This document shows positions 16,735-25,643 of a DNA stretch of 64,000 bases, one piece after another. Made by a program: the position numbers and the translations under genes. How positions within the stretch are numbered: position 1 is the first letter of the stretch; each line of letters begins with the position of its first letter. Below the pieces are notes generated by a model, which made no database searches, was not told where the DNA came from, and worked only from the letters and a program-made list of their open reading frames with translations. The DNA is from Kribbella sandramycini (GTDB taxonomy: Bacteria > Actinomycetota > Actinomycetes > Propionibacteriales > Kribbellaceae): positions 1,302,001 through 1,366,000 of the forward strand of contig NZ_JABJRC010000001.1 of NCBI RefSeq assembly GCF_013131805.1, given 5' to 3'.

Positions 16735-17961
16735 ATGCGCGGTTTGGCGTTGGCGGTGGCTCTGACGGTGCTTGGCGGGAGTACGGCGGTGGCGGTCGCG
16801 CAGACGACCAAGCAGCCGGAGGACAAGCGGCCGCGGGTCGCGAAGAACATCATCTACATCCAGGGCGACGGGCTGGGGCTGGGGCAGCGCAACCTGATCC
16901 GGCTGGCGACCAAGGGCCGGTACGGCGAACTGGAGCTGGACAAACTCCCGGTGGCGGGTATGGTCCGGACGACGTCGATCGACCCGCACGAGGTGGTGAC
17001 GGACTCAGGAGCGTCGGCGACCGCGCTGGCCACTGGGCAGAAGACGATCAACGGGCGGATCGGGACGGACGCCGCGGGCCGGCCGATCGAAACGATCCTG
17101 GAGCGGGCGAAGAAGGCTGGAAAATCGACCGGGCTGGTGACGACGGCGCAGGTGACCGGAGCATCGCCGGCATCGTTCGCGGCGCATGTGTCGAGCCGGG
17201 ATCTGCAGAGCGATATCGCGAAGCAGTACGTCGAGAAGATCCGGCCCGATGTGCTGCTCGGCGGTGGTGAGGACTGGTGGTACCCGAAGGGCGACCCGGG
17301 GCTGTGGCCGGACAAGCCGGGTGAGGAGAGCCGCAGTCCGTACGGCAATCTGGTCAAGCAGGCCCAGCGTTCGGGGTACACGTACGTGCGCAACGGCAAC
17401 GAACTGCGCGACACCCGCGCGACCCGGTTGCTCGGTCTGTTCGCCAACGAGGACATGGTCGACTACGGCCCCGAGGGCGTCGGCAAGTACGCCCCGCGCG
17501 TCCCGCTGGTGAACATGGCTCGCAAGGCCCTCGACGTCCTCGCGCAGAACCCGAAGGGTTTCTTCCTCTTCCTCGAGGAGGAAGGGATCGACGGGCTGTC
17601 CCATGACAACAACGCCGGTGAGGTCATTCAGGCCGGTAAGTCGCTGGAGGCGATCGTCGCCGAGGTGATGCGGTTCGTGAAGACGCATCCGGACACGCTG
17701 ATCATCATCAACGGCGATCACGAGACCGGCGGGCTGAGCATCCAGGACTACGACACCGACGAGGAGAAGACCGACCCGCGGCAGGACGGGCCGTTCGCGA
17801 TCCCCGGCTCGAACCTGCGCTTCGCCGTCGACTGGACCACCAACAGCCACAGCGGTACCGACACCCCGCTCACCGCGAGCGGACCGGGCTCGGAGCGCCT
17901 CGGCCGGGTGCTCGACAACACGGAGGTCTTCGAGGCGATGCGAGCGGCTGCTCGGATCTGA
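16735..17961 (+). CDS. Secreted alkaline phosphatase (PhoA family)
   Basis: A 408-residue enzyme with a Sec signal peptide (residues 1-24). Metal and catalytic motifs are visible: IYIQGDGLGLGQ with the first metal aspartate, the nucleophile serine in VTDSGASATALATG, EEEGIDGLSHDNN, and the GDHETGG metal motif near residue 330, with HSGTDTPL at the C-terminal end. It hydrolyses phosphomonoesters outside the cell. The ATG (MRGLAL) follows GGGGAG and lies 26 nt after the previous gene, so it is probably cotranscribed from the PHO-box promoter. Confidence 0.92.
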   Translation: MRGLALAVALTVLGGSTAVAVAQTTKQPEDKRPRVAKNIIYIQGDGLGLGQRNLIRLATKGRYGELELDKLPVAGMVRTTSIDPHEVVTDSGASATALATGQKTINGRIGTDAAGRPIETILERAKKAGKSTGLVTTAQVTGASPASFAAHVSSRDLQSDIAKQYVEKIRPDVLLGGGEDWWYPKGDPGLWPDKPGEESRSPYGNLVKQAQRSGYTYVRNGNELRDTRATRLLGLFANEDMVDYGPEGVGKYAPRVPLVNMARKALDVLAQNPKGFFLFLEEEGIDGLSHDNNAGEVIQAGKSLEAIVAEVMRFVKTHPDTLIIINGDHETGGLSIQDYDTDEEKTDPRQDGPFAIPGSNLRFAVDWTTNSHSGTDTPLTASGPGSERLGRVLDNTEVFEAMRAAARI

Positions 17962-17979
17962 GCGACGCCACCGGTGGTA

Positions 17980-18019
17980 GGGGGCGGTCGGATCCGGCAC
18001 GATGGATCAAACCGCCCCC
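17980..18019 (+). terminator. Hairpin after the alkaline phosphatase gene
   Basis: Nine-bp arms GGGGGCGGT and ACCGCCCCC are separated by 22 nt, starting 18 nt after the phosphatase stop and ending 23 nt before the next start. It may end the phosphatase unit; the long loop makes it a weak terminator, and an operator role is possible. Confidence 0.4.
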
Positions 18020-18042
18020 AGTACTTCGATCGGAGTCCACCG

Positions 18043-18843
18043 ATGCGAAAGCTGCTGCTTCTTGCCCTCTCCACCCTTCTCACGCTGACCCTCGCCGTCC
18101 CGTCGTCCGCACAGACTCTGGCCGCCCGCAAAGGCGTGAGCGCGAACGGCGTCCCCGGCGCTTCCCAAGCGCTGACCGCCGTCGGCGCGAGCTGGTACTA
18201 CACCTGGGCCGTCAACCCACAAGGCATCGCCACCCCGCCGGGTGTCGAGTTCGTCCCGATGATCTGGGGACGCGGCTCGGTCACTCCGGGCGCACTCGCC
18301 GAGGCGAAGGCGAACGGCACCACGCTGCTCGGCTTCAACGAGCCGGACATGGCAGGCCAGGCCAACATGACCGTCCAGCAAGCCCTTGATCTCTGGCCGC
18401 AACTGCAGTCCACCGGGATGCGCCTCGGCGCGCCGGCCGTCGCCTTCGGCGGTGACACCCCGGGCGGCTGGCTCGACCGCTTCATGGCCGGCGCGGCCCA
18501 GCGCGGCTACCGCGTCGACTTCATCCCGATCCATTGGTACGGCTCGGACTTCTCCGCCGCCGCGACCGGCCACCTGGAGAGCTACCTGAACGCCGTCTAC
18601 AACCGGTACCGCAAGCCGATCTGGCTCACCGAGTACGCGCTGACCGACTGGTCGACCGGCACCGCCCGCTACCCCACCCAGGCTCAGCAGGTCGACTTCA
18701 TCAACCGGTCGAGCGCAATGCTCAAGTCGAAGTCGTACGTCGAGCGCTTCTCCTGGTTCACGCTCAACACCCAGGTCGCGCCGACCGGCCTCTGCAACGG
18801 CGGCACCCCGAACGCCTCCGGGAACGCCTACCGAGCGTCCTGA
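18043..18843 (+). CDS. Secreted glycoside hydrolase, GH128-type (glucanase, Asl1-like)
   Basis: A 266-residue exported enzyme. A signal peptide covers residues 1-24 (MRKLLLLALS core, cleavage after SSAQ region). The mature domain matches the Glyco_hydro_cc fold: GASWYYTWAVNP, FVPMIWG, the acid/base glutamate in LLGFNEPD, FIPIHWYG, and the nucleophile glutamate in WLTEYALTDW. GH128 enzymes cleave beta-1,3-glucans of fungal and plant walls. Its 3' end overlaps the convergent membrane protein gene by 16 nt. Confidence 0.88.
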   Translation: MRKLLLLALSTLLTLTLAVPSSAQTLAARKGVSANGVPGASQALTAVGASWYYTWAVNPQGIATPPGVEFVPMIWGRGSVTPGALAEAKANGTTLLGFNEPDMAGQANMTVQQALDLWPQLQSTGMRLGAPAVAFGGDTPGGWLDRFMAGAAQRGYRVDFIPIHWYGSDFSAAATGHLESYLNAVYNRYRKPIWLTEYALTDWSTGTARYPTQAQQVDFINRSSAMLKSKSYVERFSWFTLNTQVAPTGLCNGGTPNASGNAYRAS

Positions 18844-19475
18844 ACCGTCAGTGCCTCGAGCGTCCAGCGACCGATCACGACCGTCACCAGGGCGCCGAGC
18901 AGCAGGACGACGGCGCCGACTGCGAAGCCGGCGCCGACCGGCAGCCGTAACGACACCTCACCGGCGGCGAAGGCCACGACGAGCGCGACCGGCCAGATCG
19001 CTGTCACACCGAGCTTGTGCGTCCGGCGCCAGCTGCGGCTGGGCCAGACCAGGATGGTCGCGAACAGACCCGCCAGGAAGCACAAGCCGGTGCCGAGGAG
19101 GACGGCTGCCGGGTGCAGGTTCCAGTCGGCGTTCTCGTCGAAGCGCGCGGTGACGGCCATCCCGACGCCGAGTGCCAGCAGGCCGTCCGCCGCGCAGAGC
19201 GCCGCCAGGCCCGCGGCGATCGTCGTCCAGCGATCGGCCAGGGACGGACGCCGAACCGGCGGCTGGTCGCCGCGCGCCGCGGCCGCCACCGACTCCGGCG
19301 AGCCCAGCCGGACGAGCGCGTCGCGGACGGCGTCGTCGTCACCGGCCGACTCGACCTGCGCGAGGTGCTCACGGATCCCGCCGACGATTTCGGCCCGCAG
19401 ATCGGCCGGCACGTCGCTCAGCAGGTGGCTGAGCTCCTCGAGATACCGCCGGACCTCTGCGCTCGCCTGCTTCAT
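18828..19475 (-). CDS. HAAS-domain membrane protein
   Basis: A 215-residue protein. Residues 5-70 form the helical HAAS/DUF1700-type domain (YLEELSHLLSDVPADLRAEIVGGIREHL) shortened here to its ends YLEELS and GGIREHL, including the LVRLGSPESVAAAAR signature. Four hydrophobic segments follow. Such proteins often accompany PadR regulators and sense or relay membrane signals; no PadR gene is adjacent. ATG 19475 is preferred; GTG 19478 directly before it is equally close to the GGGAG site. Confidence 0.75.
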   Translation of the reverse strand: MKQASAEVRRYLEELSHLLSDVPADLRAEIVGGIREHLAQVESAGDDDAVRDALVRLGSPESVAAAARGDQPPVRRPSLADRWTTIAAGLAALCAADGLLALGVGMAVTARFDENADWNLHPAAVLLGTGLCFLAGLFATILVWPSRSWRRTHKLGVTAIWPVALVVAFAAGEVSLRLPVGAGFAVGAVVLLLGALVTVVIGRWTLEALTVQDAR

Positions 19476-19500
19476 CACGTCGACTCTCCCTCACGTTCGT

Positions 19501-19580
19501 CGCCAGGTACCTTGCGACGCACGATACCAGCCTTTCGGGCCGCGATGGGTTTACGGAGTGTGGAGTACGGTTACCTGGCG
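19501..19580. repeat. Spaced inverted repeat in a divergent promoter region
   Basis: CGCCAGGTA at 19501-19509 is exactly complementary to TACCTGGCG at 19572-19580, with 62 nt between. The pair flanks the likely promoter region between the HAAS gene and the TAP-like hydrolase gene. It may be a two-site operator or chance. Confidence 0.3.
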
Positions 19581-19614
19581 TCACACGGTCCAGGTCGCTT
19601 ACGGGGAGTTCGCT

Positions 19615-21060
19615 ATGCGCCGAGTGCTGTCAGTCGGGGTTGCCGTCATCCTGCTCGGGGCGTCACTCGTCCCCGCGACCGCGCAGGCGGCGGTTCAGTG
19701 GGGCGCCTGCCCGGCCAACTACCCGGCCGGGCTGGAGTGCTCGACGTTGATGGTTCCACTCGACTACCGGCGTCCGGACGAGCGGCAGATCGAGATCGCG
19801 CTGACGCGGCTGCCGAGCAAGGCGCCGGCCAAGCGGCGCGGGGTGCTGCTGGTGAATCCGGGCGGACCGGGGCTCCCGGGCGCCGCCGTACCGGTTGTGC
19901 TGGAGCTTCCACAGTCGGTTCGGGACAGCTACGACGTGATCGGGTTCGATCCGCGCGGCGTCGGGCGCAGTACACCGCTCACTTGCAATCTCACCGAGGC
20001 GCAGAGCGCGGTCGCCGCGGCGCCGCCGTACCCGCTGAACTCCGCGGACGTCGCGAAGGCCGCCGAGATCGCGAAGACGGTCGCGCGCCAGTGCACAACG
20101 TCCGAGACCGCCGAACTGTTGCCGCACATCACCACGGCCAACACCGCGCGCGACATGGACCGGATCCGCGCAGCGCTCGGCGAGCCGAAGCTGTCGTACT
20201 ACGGCGACTCGTACGGCACCTATCTCGGCGCGGTCTACACGACGCTCTTCCCCTACCGCAGCGACCGGATCGTCCTCGACAGCGCGCTGCCGCCGGAGGG
20301 GTACGACGTCGACGCGCTGCGCGACCAGGGTCTGGGCTTCCAGGAGCGCTTCCCGGATTTCGCCCGGTTCGCCGCCGCCGACCCGCAGCGGTACGGCCTC
20401 GGCGCGACCCCGGCCGCGGTGACCGTCAAGTGGTTCCAGCTCACCAAACGCCTCGACCAGGCGCCGATCCAGGGGTACGACGGCACGTTGTTCCGCACAA
20501 TCGCCGCGTTCTACCTGCGCGCCGAGTTCTACCTGAAGGATCTGGCCGAGCTGATGCACGCCCTCGACACGAGCCGGCCGTTGCCCACGGCCCGGAAAGC
20601 GGCCGCCGTCGACGACCGTGGCAGCTTCCCGGTCGGTCACCTCGCGGTGATCTGCGGCGACTCCCGCTGGCCCACCTCCGTCCGCACTTACCAGACCAAC
20701 GTCGCGATCGACCGAATCCGCTACCCCCTGTACGGCGCGTGGTCGGCCAACATCCGCCCCTGCGCATACTGGCCCGCGCCGGCCACGGCGAAGACCAGGA
20801 TCACCGACCGCGGCCCGTCGTCCGTCCTGATCCTCCAGAACGAGCGCGACCCAGCCACCCCACTACGCGGCGCCAAGCGCCTGCGCAACGCACTCGGCGC
20901 CAAAGCGCGAATGGTCGTCGTCGACCAAGGCGGCCACGGCGCCTACAACCCAGCAATGAACGCCTGCGGCAACGCCGCAGTAACCACCTTCCTCCTCACC
21001 GGCCACCGCCCACCCCGCGACACCTTCTGCCCGGCCGAGTCGGTTGCACCACCTGCCTAG
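19615..21060 (+). CDS. Secreted alpha/beta hydrolase, tripeptidyl aminopeptidase (TAP/SlpD) type
   Basis: A 481-residue exported hydrolase with a Sec signal peptide (residues 1-25, cleavage near AQA). The alpha/beta-hydrolase domain shows the oxyanion region LLVNPGGPG, DVIGFDPRGVG, the nucleophile serine in YYGDSYGTYLG, and a TAP-like C-terminal domain with the catalytic aspartate in ILQNERDPATPL and histidine in VVDQGGHGAY. Streptomyces homologues remove tripeptides from exported proteins. ATG 19615 follows GGGGAG; longer frames upstream overlap the divergent HAAS gene. Confidence 0.9.
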   Translation: MRRVLSVGVAVILLGASLVPATAQAAVQWGACPANYPAGLECSTLMVPLDYRRPDERQIEIALTRLPSKAPAKRRGVLLVNPGGPGLPGAAVPVVLELPQSVRDSYDVIGFDPRGVGRSTPLTCNLTEAQSAVAAAPPYPLNSADVAKAAEIAKTVARQCTTSETAELLPHITTANTARDMDRIRAALGEPKLSYYGDSYGTYLGAVYTTLFPYRSDRIVLDSALPPEGYDVDALRDQGLGFQERFPDFARFAAADPQRYGLGATPAAVTVKWFQLTKRLDQAPIQGYDGTLFRTIAAFYLRAEFYLKDLAELMHALDTSRPLPTARKAAAVDDRGSFPVGHLAVICGDSRWPTSVRTYQTNVAIDRIRYPLYGAWSANIRPCAYWPAPATAKTRITDRGPSSVLILQNERDPATPLRGAKRLRNALGAKARMVVVDQGGHGAYNPAMNACGNAAVTTFLLTGHRPPRDTFCPAESVAPPA

Positions 21061-21063
21061 GCT
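21058..21063 (+). promoter_or_regulatory. Candidate -10 element for a leaderless transcript
   Basis: TAGGCT, overlapping the stop codon of the preceding gene, ends 6 nt before the GTG at 21070. This is the TANNNT-N6-RTG arrangement typical of leaderless actinobacterial genes, and no ribosome-binding site is present. Confidence 0.5.
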
Positions 21064-21069
21064 GGTGGT

Positions 21070-21528
21070 GTGGATCTTTCCGGAGACGGTGATTTCTTCA
21101 CGTTGCTGACGGCGTCGTACGCGCGGCACGTCGGCCGGCCGCTCGTACCGGCCGGAGCCGATGCGTGGTGGCTGTACGAGCAGGCGCCGTTCGGACTACT
21201 TGCCCACGACACCGATCCCGATCCGGTCTTCGTCTATGCGAACCGGACGGCGCAGCGCGCGTTCGAGTACGACTGGGACGAGTTCACCGCGCTGCCGTCG
21301 CGCTACTCGGCCGAGCCGGTGAACCGGGCCGAGCGCGACCAGCTGATCGAGACGGTAGCCCGCGACAACTATGTCGCGGGCTACCGCGGTCTCCGGATCG
21401 CGAAGTCCGGCCGCCGGTTCTGGATCGAGGAGGTCACCATGTGGAACCTCCGCCATCCCGACGGCGGCTATGCCGGCCAGGCCGCAATCTTCCCGCGCTG
21501 GACGGATCAGGTCGCGATCACGACGTAG
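21070..21528 (+). CDS. MEKHLA (PAS-like) domain protein
   Basis: A 152-residue cytoplasmic protein built of one MEKHLA/PAS-like domain. Typical stretches are WWLYEQAPFGLLAHDTDPDPVF (ends WWLYEQAPF and DTDPDPVF), FEYDWDEFTALPSRYSAEP and GYRGLRIAKSGRRF followed by WIEEVTMWNL. The family resembles a sensor domain of unknown ligand. It starts 9 nt after the previous stop, apparently leaderless, and its 3' end overlaps the convergent large Tat-exported gene by 22 nt. Confidence 0.8.
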   Translation: MDLSGDGDFFTLLTASYARHVGRPLVPAGADAWWLYEQAPFGLLAHDTDPDPVFVYANRTAQRAFEYDWDEFTALPSRYSAEPVNRAERDQLIETVARDNYVAGYRGLRIAKSGRRFWIEEVTMWNLRHPDGGYAGQAAIFPRWTDQVAITT

Positions 21529-24029
21529 CCGGCGGCCGGCACGGAGTGGGTGGTGCCGTTGATGACGAGGGTGGTGAAGCCGGGTGGGGCGTGGACCAGG
21601 AGGCGGGCCGGCTTGGAGCGCCAGGTGGCGGTCCAGGTGAGCGTCAGCTGGCTGGCGCCGGTGCGGCGGAACTTGAGGGAGATCGGGCCGTAGACGGTGG
21701 GCATCTTGTCGAAGACGGTGTCCTCGTCGGTCGAGAGCCAGGCCATCGGGCAGAGGCGGAGCAAGTTGAGGTCGGCGTCGTGGAGCTGGTCGTCGACGAC
21801 CGCGAGCCGCATCAGGCTGAAGATGGTGGCGTGGGTGCCGAGGGAGGCCGACATGCCGCCGCGGTGCTCGAACGGGATGTAGGTCTGCGGTGAGACTCCA
21901 CCGACGGCCAGCGAGTACATCCCTTCGAGGAAGCGGGCGCGGTCGCCGAGCTGCCAGGAGTGGAAGAGGTTCCAGCTGTAGATCGGCTCGAAACTGGAGA
22001 TCTCGTGCTCCAGGATCGGGGCGTCCAGCGGGTGTTTGCGGGAGCCGCCGTTCCAGAGCTTGACGTTCGGCCCGACCCGGAAGTAGTCGCAGTACTTGAC
22101 CATCCGCGGGTCCGTGGCCGGCAGCAGGCCTGCCCAGACCATCACCATGGCGCCGGCGTCCAGCCGCATCGCCTCACCGAACGCGCCCGCTGGGCCGTGG
22201 AAGTTGTGTGAGTAGATCGGATAGTCGTTACCGTCCGGATGCCGCCACTTGGGCGCGCTCGCCCCGGCCGTGTCCAGCGCCTGACTGGCCTTGGCCTGGT
22301 AGCCGGCTGCGAAGGCGGTCAGCTCGGGCACCCGTGCGTGGTTGAGCCGCTTCAGCAGCCGGATGGTCGTGGCCAGCCCCTTGTAGATCCACGCGGTGGC
22401 CCAGATGCTCTGGACCGGGATCGACTCGTCACTGGCGTCGGCAGCCGGCGGCAGCCCCTTGATGCCGTCGTGATTGGTCAGCGCGCAGACGTCCTTGATC
22501 CAGTCACAGGCCCTGAGCAGGTTCGGCAGCCAGGCGTTGATGAAGGCTTGGTCGCCGGTCATCAGCGCGTGCGTTGCGACTGCCGTCATCACCGCGCCGT
22601 GGTCGGGCAGCCAGTCGACAGCGGTGACGGTGCTCGGGGTGGCGAAGTACCCCTCGTGTTTGACGTAGTACGGCGGTCCCGGGGGTTTCACCGAGCCCTG
22701 GGTGGCTTTGTAGAGCTCGAGATGTTTGGCGACCGTGTCGTGGTGGCCGAGCAGGGACAGGAACATGTGGCTGGTCATCGACGTCGGCGTCGTCCAGAGG
22801 ACGTCGTAGCCCATCGAGCCGGTCAGGAACGTGGAGTAGTTCGTCCCCGGCACCTTGCAGGCGACGACCTCGGAGAACTGCACGTTGCGGGTGACGAAGT
22901 CGTTGACGTACTTCTCCGGCGTCCGGATCGTCGCGGCGGTGCTCGCCTTTCGCGACCAGTACTCGTTCGACTTCGCGAGCGCGCCGTCGAAGCCGAGCGC
23001 GAGCTCCGGCTTGAAGGCGCCGTCGTCGTTGACCGCCTGCATGCACTGCAGGATGTCGATATGTGAGCCGACCTCGGGTTTGAGCCGCGCCTCGATGTCG
23101 AAGATGGCCTTGGTCGTGTCGGGCTGGCTGAAGACCGGCACCGGCGTACCGCTCGCCGCCAGGACGGCCAGCTGCGGGCCGCGCTGCCCCCACATCGCGA
23201 ACCCGGTCTTGCCCCCGACCGTGATCGGCCGGCGGTCCCGCCCGTCGACGAACGGCGCCAGCTCCGGGAAGCCGGTCAGCACGATGCCGTCCTGGAAGTT
23301 GTACGGCAGCTCCTGGGTGTAATAGGCCCGCGCGACGCGGATGGCGAACCCGTAGTCGTGGTTGGCATTCACCAGTCGCGAGTCGGCGGCGATCACGGAG
23401 AGCCGGATCCAGGCGAACAACTGCTCCTGACCGGTCACCACATCGGCCGTGTTCAGCACATGCGCGAACACCGACTGCCGAAGCACGAGCCCCGCCTCGG
23501 ACAGCGTCCAGTCGGTCTGCAGGACCGGCGTCGGCGAGTCGGCCCACCGCTGCATGCCGCGACCGTAGAGGCCGTCGTCCTCGCGGTAGACGTAGAAATG
23601 CCCGTTGTACAACGGCCGCATCGGCCGCGGCTTCCCCGCTTCCTTCGTGAAGGCCGGGCCGCCCCACGGCGTGAAGTCCAGCTGCAACCGGTCGCGACGG
23701 TAGCCGCGGGTGTCGTCCGGGTCGCCCTCGAAGTGCTTGATCATCCGGGCCAGCGGCTGCGGCGCCCCTACCACGCTCCCGTTGTAGGTCACGTTGAACC
23801 GGAACAGGTGGTCCTTCCACCCGATCGGCGTCCACACGTTCCGCGGGTTCGGCCACCACAGCTTCGCGAGCTCGACATCGGGCTCGACCCCAGCCAGGCC
23901 GGCCACCGCGGGCGCCACTGCATCGGCTGCGGCAGGCGCGGCGGCCGCCGGAGCGCTGGGTACGGCGGCAGCGGCCAACGCCCCGCTGCCGGTTGCAAGG
24001 AATGTCCGTCTGGACCAGTTCGTCGCCAT
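21507..24029 (-). CDS. Large Tat-exported protein, probable six-hairpin glycosidase
   Basis: An 840-residue protein with a clear twin-arginine signal (NWSRRTFLATGSGALAAAA, then an Ala/Pro-rich linker to about residue 50). An N-terminal beta-rich domain (residues 60-330) is followed by a helical region with Trp/Tyr-rich motifs (VDWLPDHGAVMTAVATHALM, SIWATAWIYKGLA, SHNFHGPAGAFGEAMRLDAG) as in (alpha/alpha)6 glycosidases, and a short C-terminal beta domain. No exact family is recognised, so the glycosidase call is inference. ATG 24029 is chosen over a TTG at 24038. The divergent TetR gene may control it. Confidence 0.65.
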   Translation of the reverse strand: MATNWSRRTFLATGSGALAAAAVPSAPAAAAPAAADAVAPAVAGLAGVEPDVELAKLWWPNPRNVWTPIGWKDHLFRFNVTYNGSVVGAPQPLARMIKHFEGDPDDTRGYRRDRLQLDFTPWGGPAFTKEAGKPRPMRPLYNGHFYVYREDDGLYGRGMQRWADSPTPVLQTDWTLSEAGLVLRQSVFAHVLNTADVVTGQEQLFAWIRLSVIAADSRLVNANHDYGFAIRVARAYYTQELPYNFQDGIVLTGFPELAPFVDGRDRRPITVGGKTGFAMWGQRGPQLAVLAASGTPVPVFSQPDTTKAIFDIEARLKPEVGSHIDILQCMQAVNDDGAFKPELALGFDGALAKSNEYWSRKASTAATIRTPEKYVNDFVTRNVQFSEVVACKVPGTNYSTFLTGSMGYDVLWTTPTSMTSHMFLSLLGHHDTVAKHLELYKATQGSVKPPGPPYYVKHEGYFATPSTVTAVDWLPDHGAVMTAVATHALMTGDQAFINAWLPNLLRACDWIKDVCALTNHDGIKGLPPAADASDESIPVQSIWATAWIYKGLATTIRLLKRLNHARVPELTAFAAGYQAKASQALDTAGASAPKWRHPDGNDYPIYSHNFHGPAGAFGEAMRLDAGAMVMVWAGLLPATDPRMVKYCDYFRVGPNVKLWNGGSRKHPLDAPILEHEISSFEPIYSWNLFHSWQLGDRARFLEGMYSLAVGGVSPQTYIPFEHRGGMSASLGTHATIFSLMRLAVVDDQLHDADLNLLRLCPMAWLSTDEDTVFDKMPTVYGPISLKFRRTGASQLTLTWTATWRSKPARLLVHAPPGFTTLVINGTTHSVPAAGYVVIAT

Positions 24030-24108
24030 GCCCGTCAAGGTAGGAGCCGCCCGGCCACCCTGCCCACCGTTTCGACCTGGGAGTCCCGTGGTCCACGGCA
24101 GTTTTACC

Positions 24109-24128
24109 GTAACCTCGTTACGTAACCT
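24109..24128. promoter_or_regulatory. Operator-like palindrome and direct repeat upstream of TetR gene
   Basis: CGTAACCT occurs at 24109-24116 and again at 24121-24128, and GTTACGTAAC at 24117-24126 is a perfect palindrome. A possible -10 TATGTT follows at 24128-24133. The site lies between the TetR gene and the divergent exported protein gene, where autoregulation would be expected. Confidence 0.55.
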
Positions 24129-24160
24129 ATGTTTTCGGTATTCGAGACGATCGGACGGCG

Positions 24161-24748
24161 ATGCCCAGGGTCAAGCAGCGGACCGAGGCGCTTCGGGAGC
24201 GCGCGCTGACAGGTGCGCTCGCGATCCTGGCGACGGAGGGCGCAGCGGGCCTCACGACGCGGGCAGTGGCTGGGCGCGCAGGGGCCTCGGTGCCTGCCGT
24301 GTACGAGGTGTTCGGCGACAAGGCCGGGATCGTCCGCGAGATCTTCTTCGCGGGATTCCGGCAACTGGAGGACGAGCTGACCGCGTTGCCGGCGGCTGAC
24401 GACGCGCTCGCGGGGCTGCGAGGGCTCGCGGAGGGATTCCGGCAGTTCGTCCTGCGGAATCCGATGCTGGCCGAGGTGATGTTCGCGCGCCCGTTCGCCG
24501 ACTTCGATCCGATGCCGGACGAGGCCGGGGCGAAGGTCCGGACGATCTTCACGCAACACGTTCGGGACGCGGTGGACGCCAGGCGACTGCGGGGCGATCC
24601 GGCAGATATCGCATTGGTGTTCCGCACGCTGGTCGAGGGGCTCGCGATGGCCGAGGCCACGCAGCGGCTGGGTGGTTCGCGGCAGTCGGTCGATCGCCGG
24701 TTCCGGCTCGGGGTGAACACGCTGCTGAAGGGGTTCGCCCGGGCCTAG
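24161..24748 (+). CDS. TetR/AcrR-family transcriptional regulator
   Basis: A 195-residue repressor. The N-terminal helix-turn-helix is clear (ALAILATEGAAGLTTRAVAG, then RAGASVPAVYEVFGDKAGIV), and the C-terminal ligand domain is helical (FVLRNPMLAEVMFARPF). The ligand is unknown. Divergent to the Tat-exported gene with 131 nt between, containing a palindromic operator candidate. Its stop codon opens a bidirectional terminator shared with the carbonic anhydrase gene. Confidence 0.92.
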   Translation: MPRVKQRTEALRERALTGALAILATEGAAGLTTRAVAGRAGASVPAVYEVFGDKAGIVREIFFAGFRQLEDELTALPAADDALAGLRGLAEGFRQFVLRNPMLAEVMFARPFADFDPMPDEAGAKVRTIFTQHVRDAVDARRLRGDPADIALVFRTLVEGLAMAEATQRLGGSRQSVDRRFRLGVNTLLKGFARA

Positions 24749-24777
24749 GCTCCGCCACCGGTTCAGGTGGCGGAGCC
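24748..24777. terminator. Bidirectional terminator between TetR and carbonic anhydrase genes
   Basis: A perfect 12-bp stem, GGCTCCGCCACC and GGTGGCGGAGCC, with a 6-nt loop fills the 39-bp gap between the two convergent genes. Confidence 0.8.
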
Positions 24778-24787
24778 CAGGTTCAGG

Positions 24788-25546
24788 TCAGTGCTGCGGG
24801 CGGTAGCGGACGGTGCGGCCGTTGAGTGGCTGCAGCGCGCGGCTGTCGCCGTTCGGGAAGCGAGTCTGGAAATGCGCCAGCGAGCTGGACTTGATCTCGC
24901 GGATGTGGCTCAGCACCAGCCACGAGACCGGCTCGGAGAACGGCGTCGTCGTGAGCGAGCCGTCGTACCGGTAGGTGGACAGGTCGGTCGGCAGCGCACC
25001 GGCGAGGTTGGCGCCGTGCAGCGCGATGTCTTCACCGCACTCGTCCGGGACGGTGGCCAGGGCCTGGTCCTGCAGCGTGCCGCCGTGGCCGCCGGTGGTG
25101 ATGAACAGGCCGATCACCAGCCGCTCGCCGTTCGGGCCGAGGTGGACGAAGTGCTGCTCGAGCGGGTACTGGTGACCGTCGAACCGGTGCTCCGAGCGGG
25201 TGTGGAAATGGAAGTTGGCGAGGTCGTACCGGACGCCGCCGAGGGTCACCCAGGCCGCGCCCTTCGGGATCTCGGCGAGGACCGTCTCCTCGGCGGTGCG
25301 GGTCTCGCACCCACCGGGCTGGCCGCCGTCCTTGCTCTCGTAACGGATCTCCAGGTCGATCGACCGCGGATAGTGCACGTGCAGCGCCGGCAACCCCGGG
25401 CTGAACACCGCACTCCCCCGGTGGATGTCGATCGGACTCTGGTGCGCGACGGCCGCGGTCGCCCTCGTCATGACCGACGGGGCAGCGAGGGCGGCAGCAG
25501 CGGCGGGAACTGCGAGCAGGACGGAACGCCGGGTCAAACCGGACAT
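24788..25546 (-). CDS. Alpha-class carbonic anhydrase, Tat-exported
   Basis: A 252-residue enzyme with a Tat leader (TRRSVLLAVPAAAAALAAP). The mature part is an alpha-carbonic anhydrase: HQSPIDI, the zinc ligands H113 and H115 in NFHFHTRSEH and H132 in LEQHFVHLG, and the substrate-pocket segment YRYDGSLTTTPFSEPVSW. It interconverts CO2 and bicarbonate outside the membrane. Alpha-class enzymes are less common than beta-class in actinomycetes. Transcription runs convergent to the TetR gene. Confidence 0.93.
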   Translation of the reverse strand: MSGLTRRSVLLAVPAAAAALAAPSVMTRATAAVAHQSPIDIHRGSAVFSPGLPALHVHYPRSIDLEIRYESKDGGQPGGCETRTAEETVLAEIPKGAAWVTLGGVRYDLANFHFHTRSEHRFDGHQYPLEQHFVHLGPNGERLVIGLFITTGGHGGTLQDQALATVPDECGEDIALHGANLAGALPTDLSTYRYDGSLTTTPFSEPVSWLVLSHIREIKSSSLAHFQTRFPNGDSRALQPLNGRTVRYRPQH

Positions 25547-25582
25547 GCAGGTACTCCGAACGCTAGGCGGAAGTGGTGCCGA

Positions 25583-25602
25583 TGACCGGCCTCATCCGGT
25601 CA
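25583..25602. repeat. Inverted repeat upstream of carbonic anhydrase
   Basis: TGACCGG and CCGGTCA flank a 6-nt centre in the short region before the carbonic anhydrase start. It could be an operator or a 5' leader hairpin; nothing else supports a specific role. Confidence 0.3.
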
Positions 25603-25643
25603 CCTCCAGAAGTATGTGCCTCTTCGTTCATGTCCCGAACAAA

